Shown: in pieces, positions 42,192-50,213 of the stretch
Layout: each line of letters opens with the position of its first letter
Numbering within the stretch: the first letter of the stretch is position 1
Source of the DNA: Lysinibacillus piscis
GTDB lineage: Bacteria > Bacillota > Bacilli > Bacillales_A > Planococcaceae
Direction of reading: 5' to 3'
Assembly (NCBI RefSeq): GCF_026012395.1
Contig: NZ_BRZA01000002.1
Location: 682,001 to 746,000 of the forward strand
DNA: 64,000 nucleotides
Made by a program: the position numbers and the translations under genes
The notes under the pieces: model-generated
The model's input: the letters and a program-made list of their open reading frames with translations, nothing else
What the model was told of the DNA's origin: nothing
Databases searched by the model: none

Positions 42192-42234
42192 GTAAAAATC
42201 TCCTTTATTAGTTCGTTCGTTTAAACCATTAATC

Positions 42235-42316
42235 ATGTTAGAGTGTAACGATAAAATTGTCAACTAAATCTCACTTTGTCAAAATAATTGACAATAAGCA
42301 AAAGAGATGGTTCAAT
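42235..42316. promoter_or_regulatory. Divergent promoters between oxidoreductase and arsR-like genes
   Basis: Minus strand: TTGACA (42258-42263), 17 bp, TAACAT (42235-42240). Plus strand: TTGACA (42288-42293), 17 bp, TTCAAT (42311-42316). The two -35 boxes face each other as ATTGTCA...TTGACAAT half-sites, a likely binding place for the ArsR-type repressor. Confidence 0.65.
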
Positions 42317-42347
42317 GGTTTAAAATATTAAACGTTAGAGGTGTGCT

Positions 42348-42686
42348 ATGAGCGACTTAAACCAATTAAAAAAAGAATTCGATGAGGTGAGTGATTTTTT
42401 GATTGCACTCGGTGATGAAAAACGTCAAGCTATCATCATTACACTTTTGCAAGCAAATAGCTGTAAAGGCTTACGTGTTATTGATTTAACCGATGCAACA
42501 GAGCTTTCTAGACCAGCAGTATCCCATCATTTAAAAATCCTAAAACAAGTTGGCTTAATTGAGCTACATAGTGAGGGGACTAAAAATTACTATTCTTTAT
42601 CACATAAGACAACGGAGATTGATAAATTAAAAAAATTACTGAATCACGTGACAGAAATAATGGGCAAAAGTGTGGAAACAAAATGA
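42348..42686 (+). CDS. ArsR-family transcriptional repressor
   Basis: 112-residue winged-helix regulator: 'LGDEKRQAIIITLLQANSCKGLRVIDLTDATELSRPAVSHHLKILKQVGLIELHSEGTKNYY' matches the family's recognition helix ('RPAVSHHLKIL'). The metal-binding ELCVCDL motif is replaced by a region with a single Cys ('SCKGLRV'), so it probably senses a redox or electrophile signal and not metal. The next gene overlaps by four bases, and an oxidoreductase is divergent. Confidence 0.88.
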   Translation: MSDLNQLKKEFDEVSDFLIALGDEKRQAIIITLLQANSCKGLRVIDLTDATELSRPAVSHHLKILKQVGLIELHSEGTKNYYSLSHKTTEIDKLKKLLNHVTEIMGKSVETK

Positions 42687-43360
42687 AAAAAATTTTAGTC
42701 GTGTTAACCAATGCAACAAGATATCAAGGTACAACAGATGCTACAGGGTTATGGCTTGGAGAAGCTACTGAATTTGTTGAGGAAGTCACAAAACAAGGCT
42801 TTGAAGTCGATTATGTTAGTCCAAAAGGTGGCTTTGTGCCTCTTGATCCAAGGAGTTTGAAGTATGCGGATGAAGCCACTTTTTCTATTTACGAAAGTGA
42901 GGATTTTCAAAACCGAGCGTTAAAATATTCCATGCAGCCTAAAGATGTGAATCCAAATGAGTATATGGCTATTTATTATACAGGTGGCCATGGTGTGATG
43001 TGGGATTTTCCTCATAATCTTGAATTGCAGCAACTTAGCTTAGCGATTTATAATAATGGCGGTTATATCACGTCTGTTTGCCACGGTATTGCTGGATTAT
43101 TACATATTAAAGATACGAATGGCAACTATCTTATCCAAAATAAAAAAATCACAGGCTTTACTACTACGGAGGAATTGTTAAGTGGTAAAAAATCAATTGT
43201 GCCATTTTTAAATATCGATATCGCGAATAAAAATGGCGCCATCTTTCAAAAAGTTAGGGCTTTCCGTTCCTTTGTCGTGCAAGATGGCAGGCTCATCACG
43301 GGTCAAAATCCATTTTCGACAAAAGCTGTCGCTCAAACATTGTTAGCTAATTTAAAATAA
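42683..43360 (+). CDS. DJ-1/PfpI family protein (type 1 glutamine amidotransferase-like)
   Basis: 225 residues. The nucleophile elbow is 'SVCHGIAGLL' (Cys with following His), preceded by 'YYTGGHGVMWDF'; the layout matches the Hsp31/glyoxalase III-like DJ-1 branch. Such proteins detoxify methylglyoxal or protect from glycation and oxidation. It is translationally coupled to the ArsR repressor (ATGA), and the divergent oxidoreductase completes a likely electrophile-response module (inference). Confidence 0.85.
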   Translation: MKKILVVLTNATRYQGTTDATGLWLGEATEFVEEVTKQGFEVDYVSPKGGFVPLDPRSLKYADEATFSIYESEDFQNRALKYSMQPKDVNPNEYMAIYYTGGHGVMWDFPHNLELQQLSLAIYNNGGYITSVCHGIAGLLHIKDTNGNYLIQNKKITGFTTTEELLSGKKSIVPFLNIDIANKNGAIFQKVRAFRSFVVQDGRLITGQNPFSTKAVAQTLLANLK

Positions 43361-43370
43361 GTAATCTAAA

Positions 43371-43398
43371 ACAGCCCCATCAATTAGAGAGGGGCTGT
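43371..43398 (-). terminator. Hairpin between convergent genes
   Basis: ACAGCCCC (43371-43378) and GGGGCTGT (43391-43398). On the minus strand it is followed by TTTAGATT, so it may terminate the ABC permease gene, whose last codons it overlaps. Weak T tract. Confidence 0.6.
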
Positions 43399-45879
43399 TG
43401 TCATTTCTTGTGTTAATTTTTTACGACTAATCCAATAGCCTTGCCATAAAAAGACGACTAAGGTAGCAACAACAAAGACGATACTTGTCAGTCCTAATGT
43501 GAGGAAATCATAATAGACATGTGCTTCATCGTCAATAAGACTAAGCATTTTGGTTAAGAGTAGTCCTAAAAGTGAGCCAATAGCTAGCCCATACAACACG
43601 AATGACAATACTTGCGTCAAAATTAGCTTTATCACACCATTTGGTGATAAGCCAAGTAAACGCTGAATGGCATAATCTTGTCGCTTTGTATAAATTACAT
43701 GTAATAAAGTTTGTAGCACACCTAAGCAGGTTGCCACAATTAAAATGATAAAAACGCCAACAAATAAGCTCCAACGTTGGAAAAACATTTCGCTGGATTG
43801 CACCAGTATTGTCTCTTTATCGGTCAATTTTAAGGCTGGCCATCGTTGTTCTAAGAAAGTTAGTTCTGTCATCGTTTGCTGCGTATCGTTTGTTTCTACC
43901 ATAATAGATTGAATAGTTGGTTTAGTGGCTACCGCTAATGTAGAGGACCAATCGACGTAAATATCCATATAATGTGTATAGTCATCCAGCGCAATTCCAA
44001 TAATCTGTACCGTGTCAGTTGTTATTTGTCGTTGTAAGGTTTCATCAAATGTCCCTGTGGTCATGGTATCTCCAATAACTAGCTGATACTTGTCAGCGAA
44101 GCGCTTTGTGACAATAATGCCATCCTTGTAATTTCCTTGAATCGCTGGTAGTTTTCCGAGTTGAATCCATTTTTGAATATCAATCGTCTCAAAGTTTTCG
44201 TGTAGCCATTCATTTCTAAACTGTAAGGCAACATAAGACGCATTGCTTTTTGTATAGGCATAGGTCACACTTGGTAATGCTTCAATTTCATCAATGATAG
44301 CGGGCAATATACTTGGGTCCGCAAGTTCATTATCTATTTTTATTGTTGTTTCATAGCGTGAATCAATAGAGGTTAATTCATTATGTTGCACGGTTTTTAA
44401 GAGAGAGCTACCGAACGTTAAAATAACCATTAGTCCAATAATGCTTAGAATAATTGGCATATTACGTCGTACTTGTGGCATTAATTGCTGACAAGCTAAA
44501 TAGGCTTCTTTGCCAGCAATAGTACGAATGGGGGTTAAAGCGAATTTTAATAAAGCAGAAAAAAGATAAGGCATGATAAAGAGTAGGGTACCACATAGGA
44601 ATAATGTGGAAAATAAAATCATCAAAGCGCCTTGTCCGTTTCCCATATGATAGGCATTCGCAAATAATAGGCAAGCAACGACTGCCATCCCACCTGTTAT
44701 ACATGTTTTCCATTTCGTCCATTGCAAACTGAGTATCTCATTATCTGTAGCGATTTGTAACGGTAATAACTTACTGCTTTTTCGTACTTGCCATTGAGTC
44801 ACTAACTGTAAGAGTCCAAAACTACCACATGCAATCAATAGAACGAATAGAACAGGTAAATCTGTTTTCGCATCAGGAACTTTCATCCATTGAATAAGCT
44901 GTGGTAACAAACTTTTCGTGATGAGTAGACTGAGCGTTGTGCCTAATGATACACCAATCATATTAATGAGAGAGAGTTGCCACTGTACCAGCTTTTTAAT
45001 TTGTTTAGTAGAGGCTCCAAGTGCACGTAAAACCATTAACTGTTCTTTCATTTTATAAAATAATAACTGGAAGGTAGAGAGCAATAACACACTGGCAATT
45101 AATAAAATAAAGACAGCTAGCACGGCAATAAAAATAATAAGAGCTTGTAAATTCTTCTTAAAAATTGCATAATCGCTCATGACATCGACTCGTAATGTAG
45201 GGTCAAGCTGTTTCAATGTCATGCCAACAAGTGTCGCTTTGTTAGATTGTGTTTCGAGTAATGCAAACATACCAGCTGTTTGTGCATCGTTCCTAGGCAT
45301 CCAAGTTTTTAGCACGTCATTGGCTAATAAAACCATACTTGGACTATCTGTTCCCTTAATCGTAGGTAAAACTTCTCGAATTATGAAAGATTGTGATGGT
45401 CCATCTAACTGAGGCATGGCAATATGAAGGGAATCGCCAACCTTTTTCTTGAAAATACGTGCTACATTTTCAGATATTACCACATCCTGTAACCCTAAAT
45501 TGGTTGTGAAATGATAGCGACTTTTCACCAGTGCATCATTTTCCACCCCAACAGTGTAAAAGGTTGTATGGGCTTCATGCTCGACGATTGTATGTGCTAA
45601 CGAAACGCTCGAAACGTTGATAACATCTGGTATTGTTTGAAAATCGTTTATGTGTGTATGACTTAATAGCTTATGCTGCTCTGGGTTATAGCCGACCATA
45701 ATATCCATTTTACCAAGTAATGCTTGAATATCCTTGGTCATTTGACGATGTGCATTCCAGCTATAAACGCTCATCGTCATAATAAGACAAATAGCAATTG
45801 TAATTATACTAATACTTGTCAAAACATTGAGCCATGCAGCACGAAATAGTTTAAAGGCAATGGTACGCATCGTAAACAT
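43384..45879 (-). CDS. ABC transporter permease, FtsX/MacB-type
   Basis: 831 residues with two FtsX-like permease units. Hydrophobic helices sit at about residue 15-35, 250-380 and 415-520, and three near the C-terminus (about 705-820), with two large extracellular domains between. The start overlaps the ATPase stop by one base (TAATG) with GAGGTGAAG upstream. With the ATPase at 45879 it forms a MacB/YxdM-like exporter, typically for antimicrobial peptides or lipoproteins. It is in an operon headed by an ECF sigma factor. Confidence 0.85.
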   Translation of the reverse strand: MFTMRTIAFKLFRAAWLNVLTSISIITIAICLIMTMSVYSWNAHRQMTKDIQALLGKMDIMVGYNPEQHKLLSHTHINDFQTIPDVINVSSVSLAHTIVEHEAHTTFYTVGVENDALVKSRYHFTTNLGLQDVVISENVARIFKKKVGDSLHIAMPQLDGPSQSFIIREVLPTIKGTDSPSMVLLANDVLKTWMPRNDAQTAGMFALLETQSNKATLVGMTLKQLDPTLRVDVMSDYAIFKKNLQALIIFIAVLAVFILLIASVLLLSTFQLLFYKMKEQLMVLRALGASTKQIKKLVQWQLSLINMIGVSLGTTLSLLITKSLLPQLIQWMKVPDAKTDLPVLFVLLIACGSFGLLQLVTQWQVRKSSKLLPLQIATDNEILSLQWTKWKTCITGGMAVVACLLFANAYHMGNGQGALMILFSTLFLCGTLLFIMPYLFSALLKFALTPIRTIAGKEAYLACQQLMPQVRRNMPIILSIIGLMVILTFGSSLLKTVQHNELTSIDSRYETTIKIDNELADPSILPAIIDEIEALPSVTYAYTKSNASYVALQFRNEWLHENFETIDIQKWIQLGKLPAIQGNYKDGIIVTKRFADKYQLVIGDTMTTGTFDETLQRQITTDTVQIIGIALDDYTHYMDIYVDWSSTLAVATKPTIQSIMVETNDTQQTMTELTFLEQRWPALKLTDKETILVQSSEMFFQRWSLFVGVFIILIVATCLGVLQTLLHVIYTKRQDYAIQRLLGLSPNGVIKLILTQVLSFVLYGLAIGSLLGLLLTKMLSLIDDEAHVYYDFLTLGLTSIVFVVATLVVFLWQGYWISRKKLTQEMTTAPL

Positions 45880-46694
45880 TAGACTTCACCTCTTGTTACT
45901 TGCTTGAATTTTGCCAAGATGGCATCTAAATCCACTGCTGTTTGTGTGTTTTGATAAGAATCCACAATAGCTCCATCATGGAAAAATAATACTCGATTGG
46001 CATAGGTCGCCACATAGGGATCATGTGTAACAAGTAGAATGGTTTGCTTTAGCTCCTTTTGTAATGTCACTAACAGGGCTAAAATGTCATCTGTAGTATG
46101 GACATCTAGCGCCCCTGTTGGCTCGTCTGCTAGTAAAATAGGTGGATTGGCAATCAATGCACGTGCAATAGCGACACGTTGTTTTTGTCCACCTGACAGT
46201 TCATTTGGTCGGTGTTTTGCCCAAGCCACCATATGTAATTTTTGCAATATTTGTTGCACACGCTCCTTAATGTCCTTGCTTGGTACATCATTTAAAATAA
46301 GAGGGAGTGCGACATTATCTTCTACTGTTAAGTCCTTCAATAGATGAAATGATTGGAAAATAAAGCCGATATTTTCTTTGCGGAATTGTGATGCTGTTGG
46401 TTCCTGATAAATATGATGCGCTCTTTTACCAAATAAAAATAATTCACCTTCTGTTGGCTCATCAATGGCACTAATCATATTGAGTAATGTACTTTTACCA
46501 GAGCCACTTGTCCCCATAATAGCTACCATTTCACCTTGATAAATGGTGCAATGAATATTTTTTAAGGCATGTACAGTATGATGCTTTTGTTGAAAAACTT
46601 TCGACATACCTTCTACACGTAACACCTCTGTCAAACGCTCCTCAGGAATTGGAATTGCCTCAATGATGTGTTTCAACGGATTGAACCCAGTCAT
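45879..46694 (-). CDS. ABC transporter ATP-binding protein (MacB/LolD type)
   Basis: 271 residues: Walker A 'GTSGSGKSTLL', Q-loop 'FIFQSFHLLKDLTVEDNVALPL', signature 'NELSGGQKQRVAIARAL', Walker B 'ILLADEPTGALD' and H-loop 'LVTHDP'. The sequence after the Q-loop is the LolD/MacB/YxdL subclass. About 25 N-terminal residues precede the usual start. It overlaps the sigma factor gene by 35 bases and feeds directly into the permease gene. Confidence 0.92.
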   Translation of the reverse strand: MTGFNPLKHIIEAIPIPEERLTEVLRVEGMSKVFQQKHHTVHALKNIHCTIYQGEMVAIMGTSGSGKSTLLNMISAIDEPTEGELFLFGKRAHHIYQEPTASQFRKENIGFIFQSFHLLKDLTVEDNVALPLILNDVPSKDIKERVQQILQKLHMVAWAKHRPNELSGGQKQRVAIARALIANPPILLADEPTGALDVHTTDDILALLVTLQKELKQTILLVTHDPYVATYANRVLFFHDGAIVDSYQNTQTAVDLDAILAKFKQVTRGEV

Positions 46695-47211
46695 CTATGT
46701 ATGCCCCCTTTAGTTGATGTCGTAAAGCTTGTAAACCTCGGCGAATATGAGTTTTTACTGTGCCTTCAGGATAGTGTAAGATGACGGCAATGTCCTTTAC
46801 AGAATAATCTTGATAAAAGCGCAATAGTAACACGGTCTTGTATTTTTCCTCTAGCTGGCATAAGGCTTGCCATAAATCAAGCTCCTCCTCGATGTATGTA
46901 GGGGATGTGCTGTTCACATTGGCTAGTGTTGAAGGCTCCACAGGCTGTACAGTACCGTTTTTGGTTACATATGTTTTACAGCAATTAATCATAATGCGTG
47001 TTAGCCATGTCGAAAAATAATGAGGTTCCTTTAATTGTGGCAATCCTTCATATGCTCGAATAATGGTTTGCTGAAATACTTCGATAGCATCATTTTCATT
47101 TTGCACATAGACATAAGCCATGCGATACAATTTAGGTTGTTCTTGCTGGATAAGTGTATAAAAGGCTTGCTCATCGCCATTTTGCGCTAATTGCACTAGT
47201 TCAGTTGTAAT
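46660..47211 (-). CDS. ECF-type sigma factor, apparent ATT start codon
   Basis: 183 residues: region 2 'QNGDEQAFYTLIQQEQPKLYRMAYVYVQNENDAIEVFQQTIIRAYEGL' and region 4 'CQLEEKYKTVLLLRFYQDYSVKDIAVILHYPEGTVKTHIRRGLQ'. The natural N-terminus (I/M-TTELVQLAQNG) begins with ATT at 47211-47209, eight bases after an excellent AAGGAGG (47226-47220). No ATG or TTG occurs there; the only other candidate is GTG five codons in (47196), whose spacing of about 23 bases is poor. It heads an operon with an ABC exporter and has no anti-sigma gene beside it. Confidence 0.85.
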   Translation of the reverse strand: MTTELVQLAQNGDEQAFYTLIQQEQPKLYRMAYVYVQNENDAIEVFQQTIIRAYEGLPQLKEPHYFSTWLTRIMINCCKTYVTKNGTVQPVEPSTLANVNSTSPTYIEEELDLWQALCQLEEKYKTVLLLRFYQDYSVKDIAVILHYPEGTVKTHIRRGLQALRHQLKGAYIDDWVQSVETHH

Positions 47212-47233
47212 GAAAAACGCCTCCTTCCGACTA

Positions 47234-47263
47234 TTAGACTCCGCAAACAAGTATTTCGATTCA
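47234..47263 (-). promoter_or_regulatory. ECF-sigma-type promoter of the sigma/ABC operon
   Basis: Minus strand: TGAATC (47258-47263), 17-bp spacer, AGTCTAA (47234-47240). The -10 is identical to the one in front of the other ECF sigma gene (37074-37080) and the -35 differs in one base from its TGAAAC. The leader would be only about 17 nt. Confidence 0.5.
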
Positions 47264-47344
47264 ACTATTTTTGCAAAATGTAGTGCATCCATTGCTATTT
47301 TCTTTACAATAGAAGTAAGATTTAGAAAACAGGGAGGGTTGTGG

Positions 47345-48691
47345 ATGATTGTTACAACAAAGCCGCTAAAAGTCAAATTGAAGCATACAAAAGAGCCACT
47401 CGCTGATTTTAGGGCAATTACTTCACAAAATGCAGCAGCCATACAAAAAGAGGTGTTATTTGTCCGTTATATTGGCATTCCACAGTCCATTGCACAATAT
47501 GAAGAAACACTTCACGAGATGGAGCGTCATTTTGCAGCAAATGCCACTCATATTGCTTATAAACGATTGCAAGGCTTGGATGCGAGAATCGATCCACAAA
47601 ATAGTCAGCGTTTATCGGTCATTTGGGAAAAGTGGCAAGCCATCGATGCACAATTATTTGATGCTAAGTTGCTACAGCAACTATCACTAGGAGAGTCACT
47701 TTGTCATGAAACATTGGAATGGACAAAAAAAATCGCTTTTTTGCGTACAGTGGCGATGTATCGAAAAACGACAACAAATGCAACGGTTGTCAAAAATTTC
47801 GGCATTAAATGCTTGCACTGGATGGCACTTTATTTGCCACAGCTTTTTCCATCTCCGACTGTTGCACCAAAGCTCCTTTTTATGGGTGACATAAAACAGC
47901 AAGAGCTCTTCTTTTTATATTTTTTATCTCAGCTCGGTTGTGATATTTGCTATATGAATACAAAGGAAGATATTGCTCATCTCGATGAGGCGATTAATAG
48001 CTATTCAACGCTTTATCAATGTGAGCATGTGTATACAGCGCAATGGCACTTATCTGAAATGCCAGTAGCACCACAGCCAAAATCAACATCATTACCAATA
48101 CAAACCACCGAGGAATGGAGCTATGAGCAACTAGCAGGGCTTTCGAGTGCGGTGGTGATGATTAAGGTCTATGATGAAGATCAGCAAATCATTTGTGGTG
48201 GTTCAGGGGTTGTGATTCATTCACAAGGCTATATCATCACGAATTTCCATGTAGTGGCAGGTGGACATTATTATTCTGTGCTTTATGAAAATGATACAGA
48301 GGAATATTGGACAAATCAATTAGTGAAATATCATCAAGATTACGATTTGGCTATTTTAAAAGTAGGGAAGCAATGTCCTGCGTTACCTGTGTATCGTCAC
48401 GCTTCATTAGTTAGAGGGCAAAAAATTGTCGCAATTGGCAGTCCATTAGGTTTATTTAATTCGATTTCCGACGGCATTGTGTCAGGGTTTCGAGATATAC
48501 GTTCTATGCCGATGATTCAATTTACTGCACCGATTTCTAATGGTAGCTCTGGCGGTGCATTGCTCGATATGTATGGTCGCTTAGTTGGTTTAAATACGGC
48601 GGGCTTTGATGGGGGGCAAAATTTGAATCTCGCTGTACCTGCTGCCATTCTGTACCAATTTGCGGAGAAATTTATCGAACAAACAATTTAG
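47345..48691 (+). CDS. YceG-like N-terminal region fused to trypsin-like (HtrA-type) serine protease
   Basis: 448 residues from ATG 47345 (GGGAGGG upstream). The C-terminal 190 residues are a trypsin-fold protease with an intact triad: His302 in 'NFHVVAGG', Asp334 in 'DYDLAILK' and Ser402 in 'NGSSGGALL'. There is no PDZ domain, signal peptide or membrane helix, so it should be cytoplasmic. The first 240 residues, with 'PKLLFMGDIKQQELFFLYFLSQLGCDICYMNT', resemble the YceG-type domain of the tellurite/toxic-anion stress operon. The domain match is by eye and moderate. It is divergent from the ECF sigma/ABC operon and 14 bp from the yndG-like gene. Confidence 0.7.
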   Translation: MIVTTKPLKVKLKHTKEPLADFRAITSQNAAAIQKEVLFVRYIGIPQSIAQYEETLHEMERHFAANATHIAYKRLQGLDARIDPQNSQRLSVIWEKWQAIDAQLFDAKLLQQLSLGESLCHETLEWTKKIAFLRTVAMYRKTTTNATVVKNFGIKCLHWMALYLPQLFPSPTVAPKLLFMGDIKQQELFFLYFLSQLGCDICYMNTKEDIAHLDEAINSYSTLYQCEHVYTAQWHLSEMPVAPQPKSTSLPIQTTEEWSYEQLAGLSSAVVMIKVYDEDQQIICGGSGVVIHSQGYIITNFHVVAGGHYYSVLYENDTEEYWTNQLVKYHQDYDLAILKVGKQCPALPVYRHASLVRGQKIVAIGSPLGLFNSISDGIVSGFRDIRSMPMIQFTAPISNGSSGGALLDMYGRLVGLNTAGFDGGQNLNLAVPAAILYQFAEKFIEQTI

Positions 48692-48705
48692 AAGAAGGTG
48701 ATGAT

Positions 48706-49617
48706 GTGCAACACAAGCCCATTTACGTTGAAATTGAGATGGCAACAACGTCAATCGAGCAAGTTTGGACCTATACGCAAACACCTGCATTGCATGAGCA
48801 GTGGGATTTACGCTTTACATCGATTACCTATTTACCGAAAGCGACAGCAGCGGAGCCACAGCGCTTTACCTATACAACGAAAATTATGCCAGGGTTAGCC
48901 GTCAGTGGCTGGGGTGAGAGTAAGGGGGAGCATCACAAAGAAGATGGTACGAGAACATCCTCCTTACATTTCGGTACACCACAGAAAATGTCACCGATTG
49001 CGGAAGGGCGAGGTTACTGGCAGTACATACCGCATCATAAGGGACTTACTTTTCTAACGCAGTATGATTATGATGTTCGCTACGGTTCCATAGGTAAATT
49101 TTTCGATTTGTTTTTCAGACCAATGATGGGTTGGGCTACGGCACTTAGCTTTGATGTGTTGAGAAGATGGCTGGAAAAAGGGGAAAATCCAGCGAGCCAA
49201 TATCGCCGTTTCTTTTTAGTACAGTTAGTGAGCTTACTGTTTTGCTTTGTATGGCTCTATCACGGTCTTGTACCAAAAGTGCTAATTCCACATGCTGATG
49301 AAGTAAAGATGACCGCACAATTGCTCACTGTTTCGGATGCGACTGTCATTGTTTATGTGATTGGTATTGTAGAAAGCTTGTTTGCGCTTTGTTGGCTATG
49401 GCCATCTGGTAAGAGGTTGTTATTTGGTTTACAAATAGGGCTCTTTCCATTACTGACAGTGAGTGCGATTTTGGCGGATGACCAGCTAGCCATTGCGCCT
49501 TTTAATCCAATTACATTCAATAGTGCCTTATGGGTTTTATCGATTATCGGACTGGTGCTCAGTAAAGATATGCCGAGTGCGAAAAGCTGTAAACGAAAGC
49601 GAGGAGCTAGCAGATGA
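48706..49617 (+). CDS. yndG: SRPBCC domain plus DoxX-like membrane protein (YndG-like)
   Basis: 303 residues. The first about 150 form a START/SRPBCC-like ligand-binding fold ('YVEIEMATTSIEQVWTYTQTPALHEQWDLRF'), and the remainder has four hydrophobic helices like DoxX_3. The gene order SRPBCC-DoxX, DUF4166, YndJ equals the B. subtilis yndG-yndH-yndJ group. Start GTG 48706 with AAGGTGATG upstream. It overlaps the next gene by four bases. Function unknown; in B. subtilis linked to the sporulation-age mother cell, which cannot be checked here. Confidence 0.75.
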   Translation: MQHKPIYVEIEMATTSIEQVWTYTQTPALHEQWDLRFTSITYLPKATAAEPQRFTYTTKIMPGLAVSGWGESKGEHHKEDGTRTSSLHFGTPQKMSPIAEGRGYWQYIPHHKGLTFLTQYDYDVRYGSIGKFFDLFFRPMMGWATALSFDVLRRWLEKGENPASQYRRFFLVQLVSLLFCFVWLYHGLVPKVLIPHADEVKMTAQLLTVSDATVIVYVIGIVESLFALCWLWPSGKRLLFGLQIGLFPLLTVSAILADDQLAIAPFNPITFNSALWVLSIIGLVLSKDMPSAKSCKRKRGASR

Positions 49618-50213
49618 CCATTTATCAAACATTATTAGGAGCAGATTTTGATCGACTGCATCCTAAGCTACAACAACGCTATGCTTTGCCACTAGATACA
49701 GCTTTTGTCGCTACAGGTGTGATGCAGACGATTCAGTCAGGAGCGGTATGGATGCGTCCATTTTATTATTTAGCAGCCTATATGCGTTTTTTATTTCCTG
49801 AATCGGGCACGAATATCCCTTTTACTATCCGTAATACATGCCATGCTTTGCCAAATGGTGAGCTGGAGGTGCTATGGGAGCGCACTTTTTATTTCCCACA
49901 GCAAACAAGATATTTTGATGCACGTATGACCATTGATCCTGTAAAAAAGGTTGTCAAAGACTATTTAGGCTCACCAGCACTGTTTTATGCGGATTTACAT
50001 TTTGCTGTCACACAGGAGGGACGGTTAGTGATTCGCTCTGGGCTACAGCGCTTTGGTAAGGTACGTATACCAAAGTGGTTGGAGGGACGTGTGACAGTAG
50101 AGGAAGGCTACGATGATCAAAAAGAGGTGTTTACAATCCATGTTTTCATTCATAATCCATTACTAGGGAGGCTGATGATGTATGCTGGTGAATTTACGCC
50201 ACAATCTAGCTAA
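49614..50213 (+). CDS. yndH: DUF4166 protein (YndH-like)
   Basis: 199 residues. 'MTIYQTLLGADFDRLHPKLQQRYALP' and 'WERTFYFPQQTRYFDARM' are typical of DUF4166, which is often fused or adjacent to lipid/saccharopine-reductase-like or YndJ proteins. Soluble, mostly beta. Overlaps its upstream neighbour by four bases and its downstream one by 32. Role unknown. Confidence 0.8.
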   Translation: MTIYQTLLGADFDRLHPKLQQRYALPLDTAFVATGVMQTIQSGAVWMRPFYYLAAYMRFLFPESGTNIPFTIRNTCHALPNGELEVLWERTFYFPQQTRYFDARMTIDPVKKVVKDYLGSPALFYADLHFAVTQEGRLVIRSGLQRFGKVRIPKWLEGRVTVEEGYDDQKEVFTIHVFIHNPLLGRLMMYAGEFTPQSS

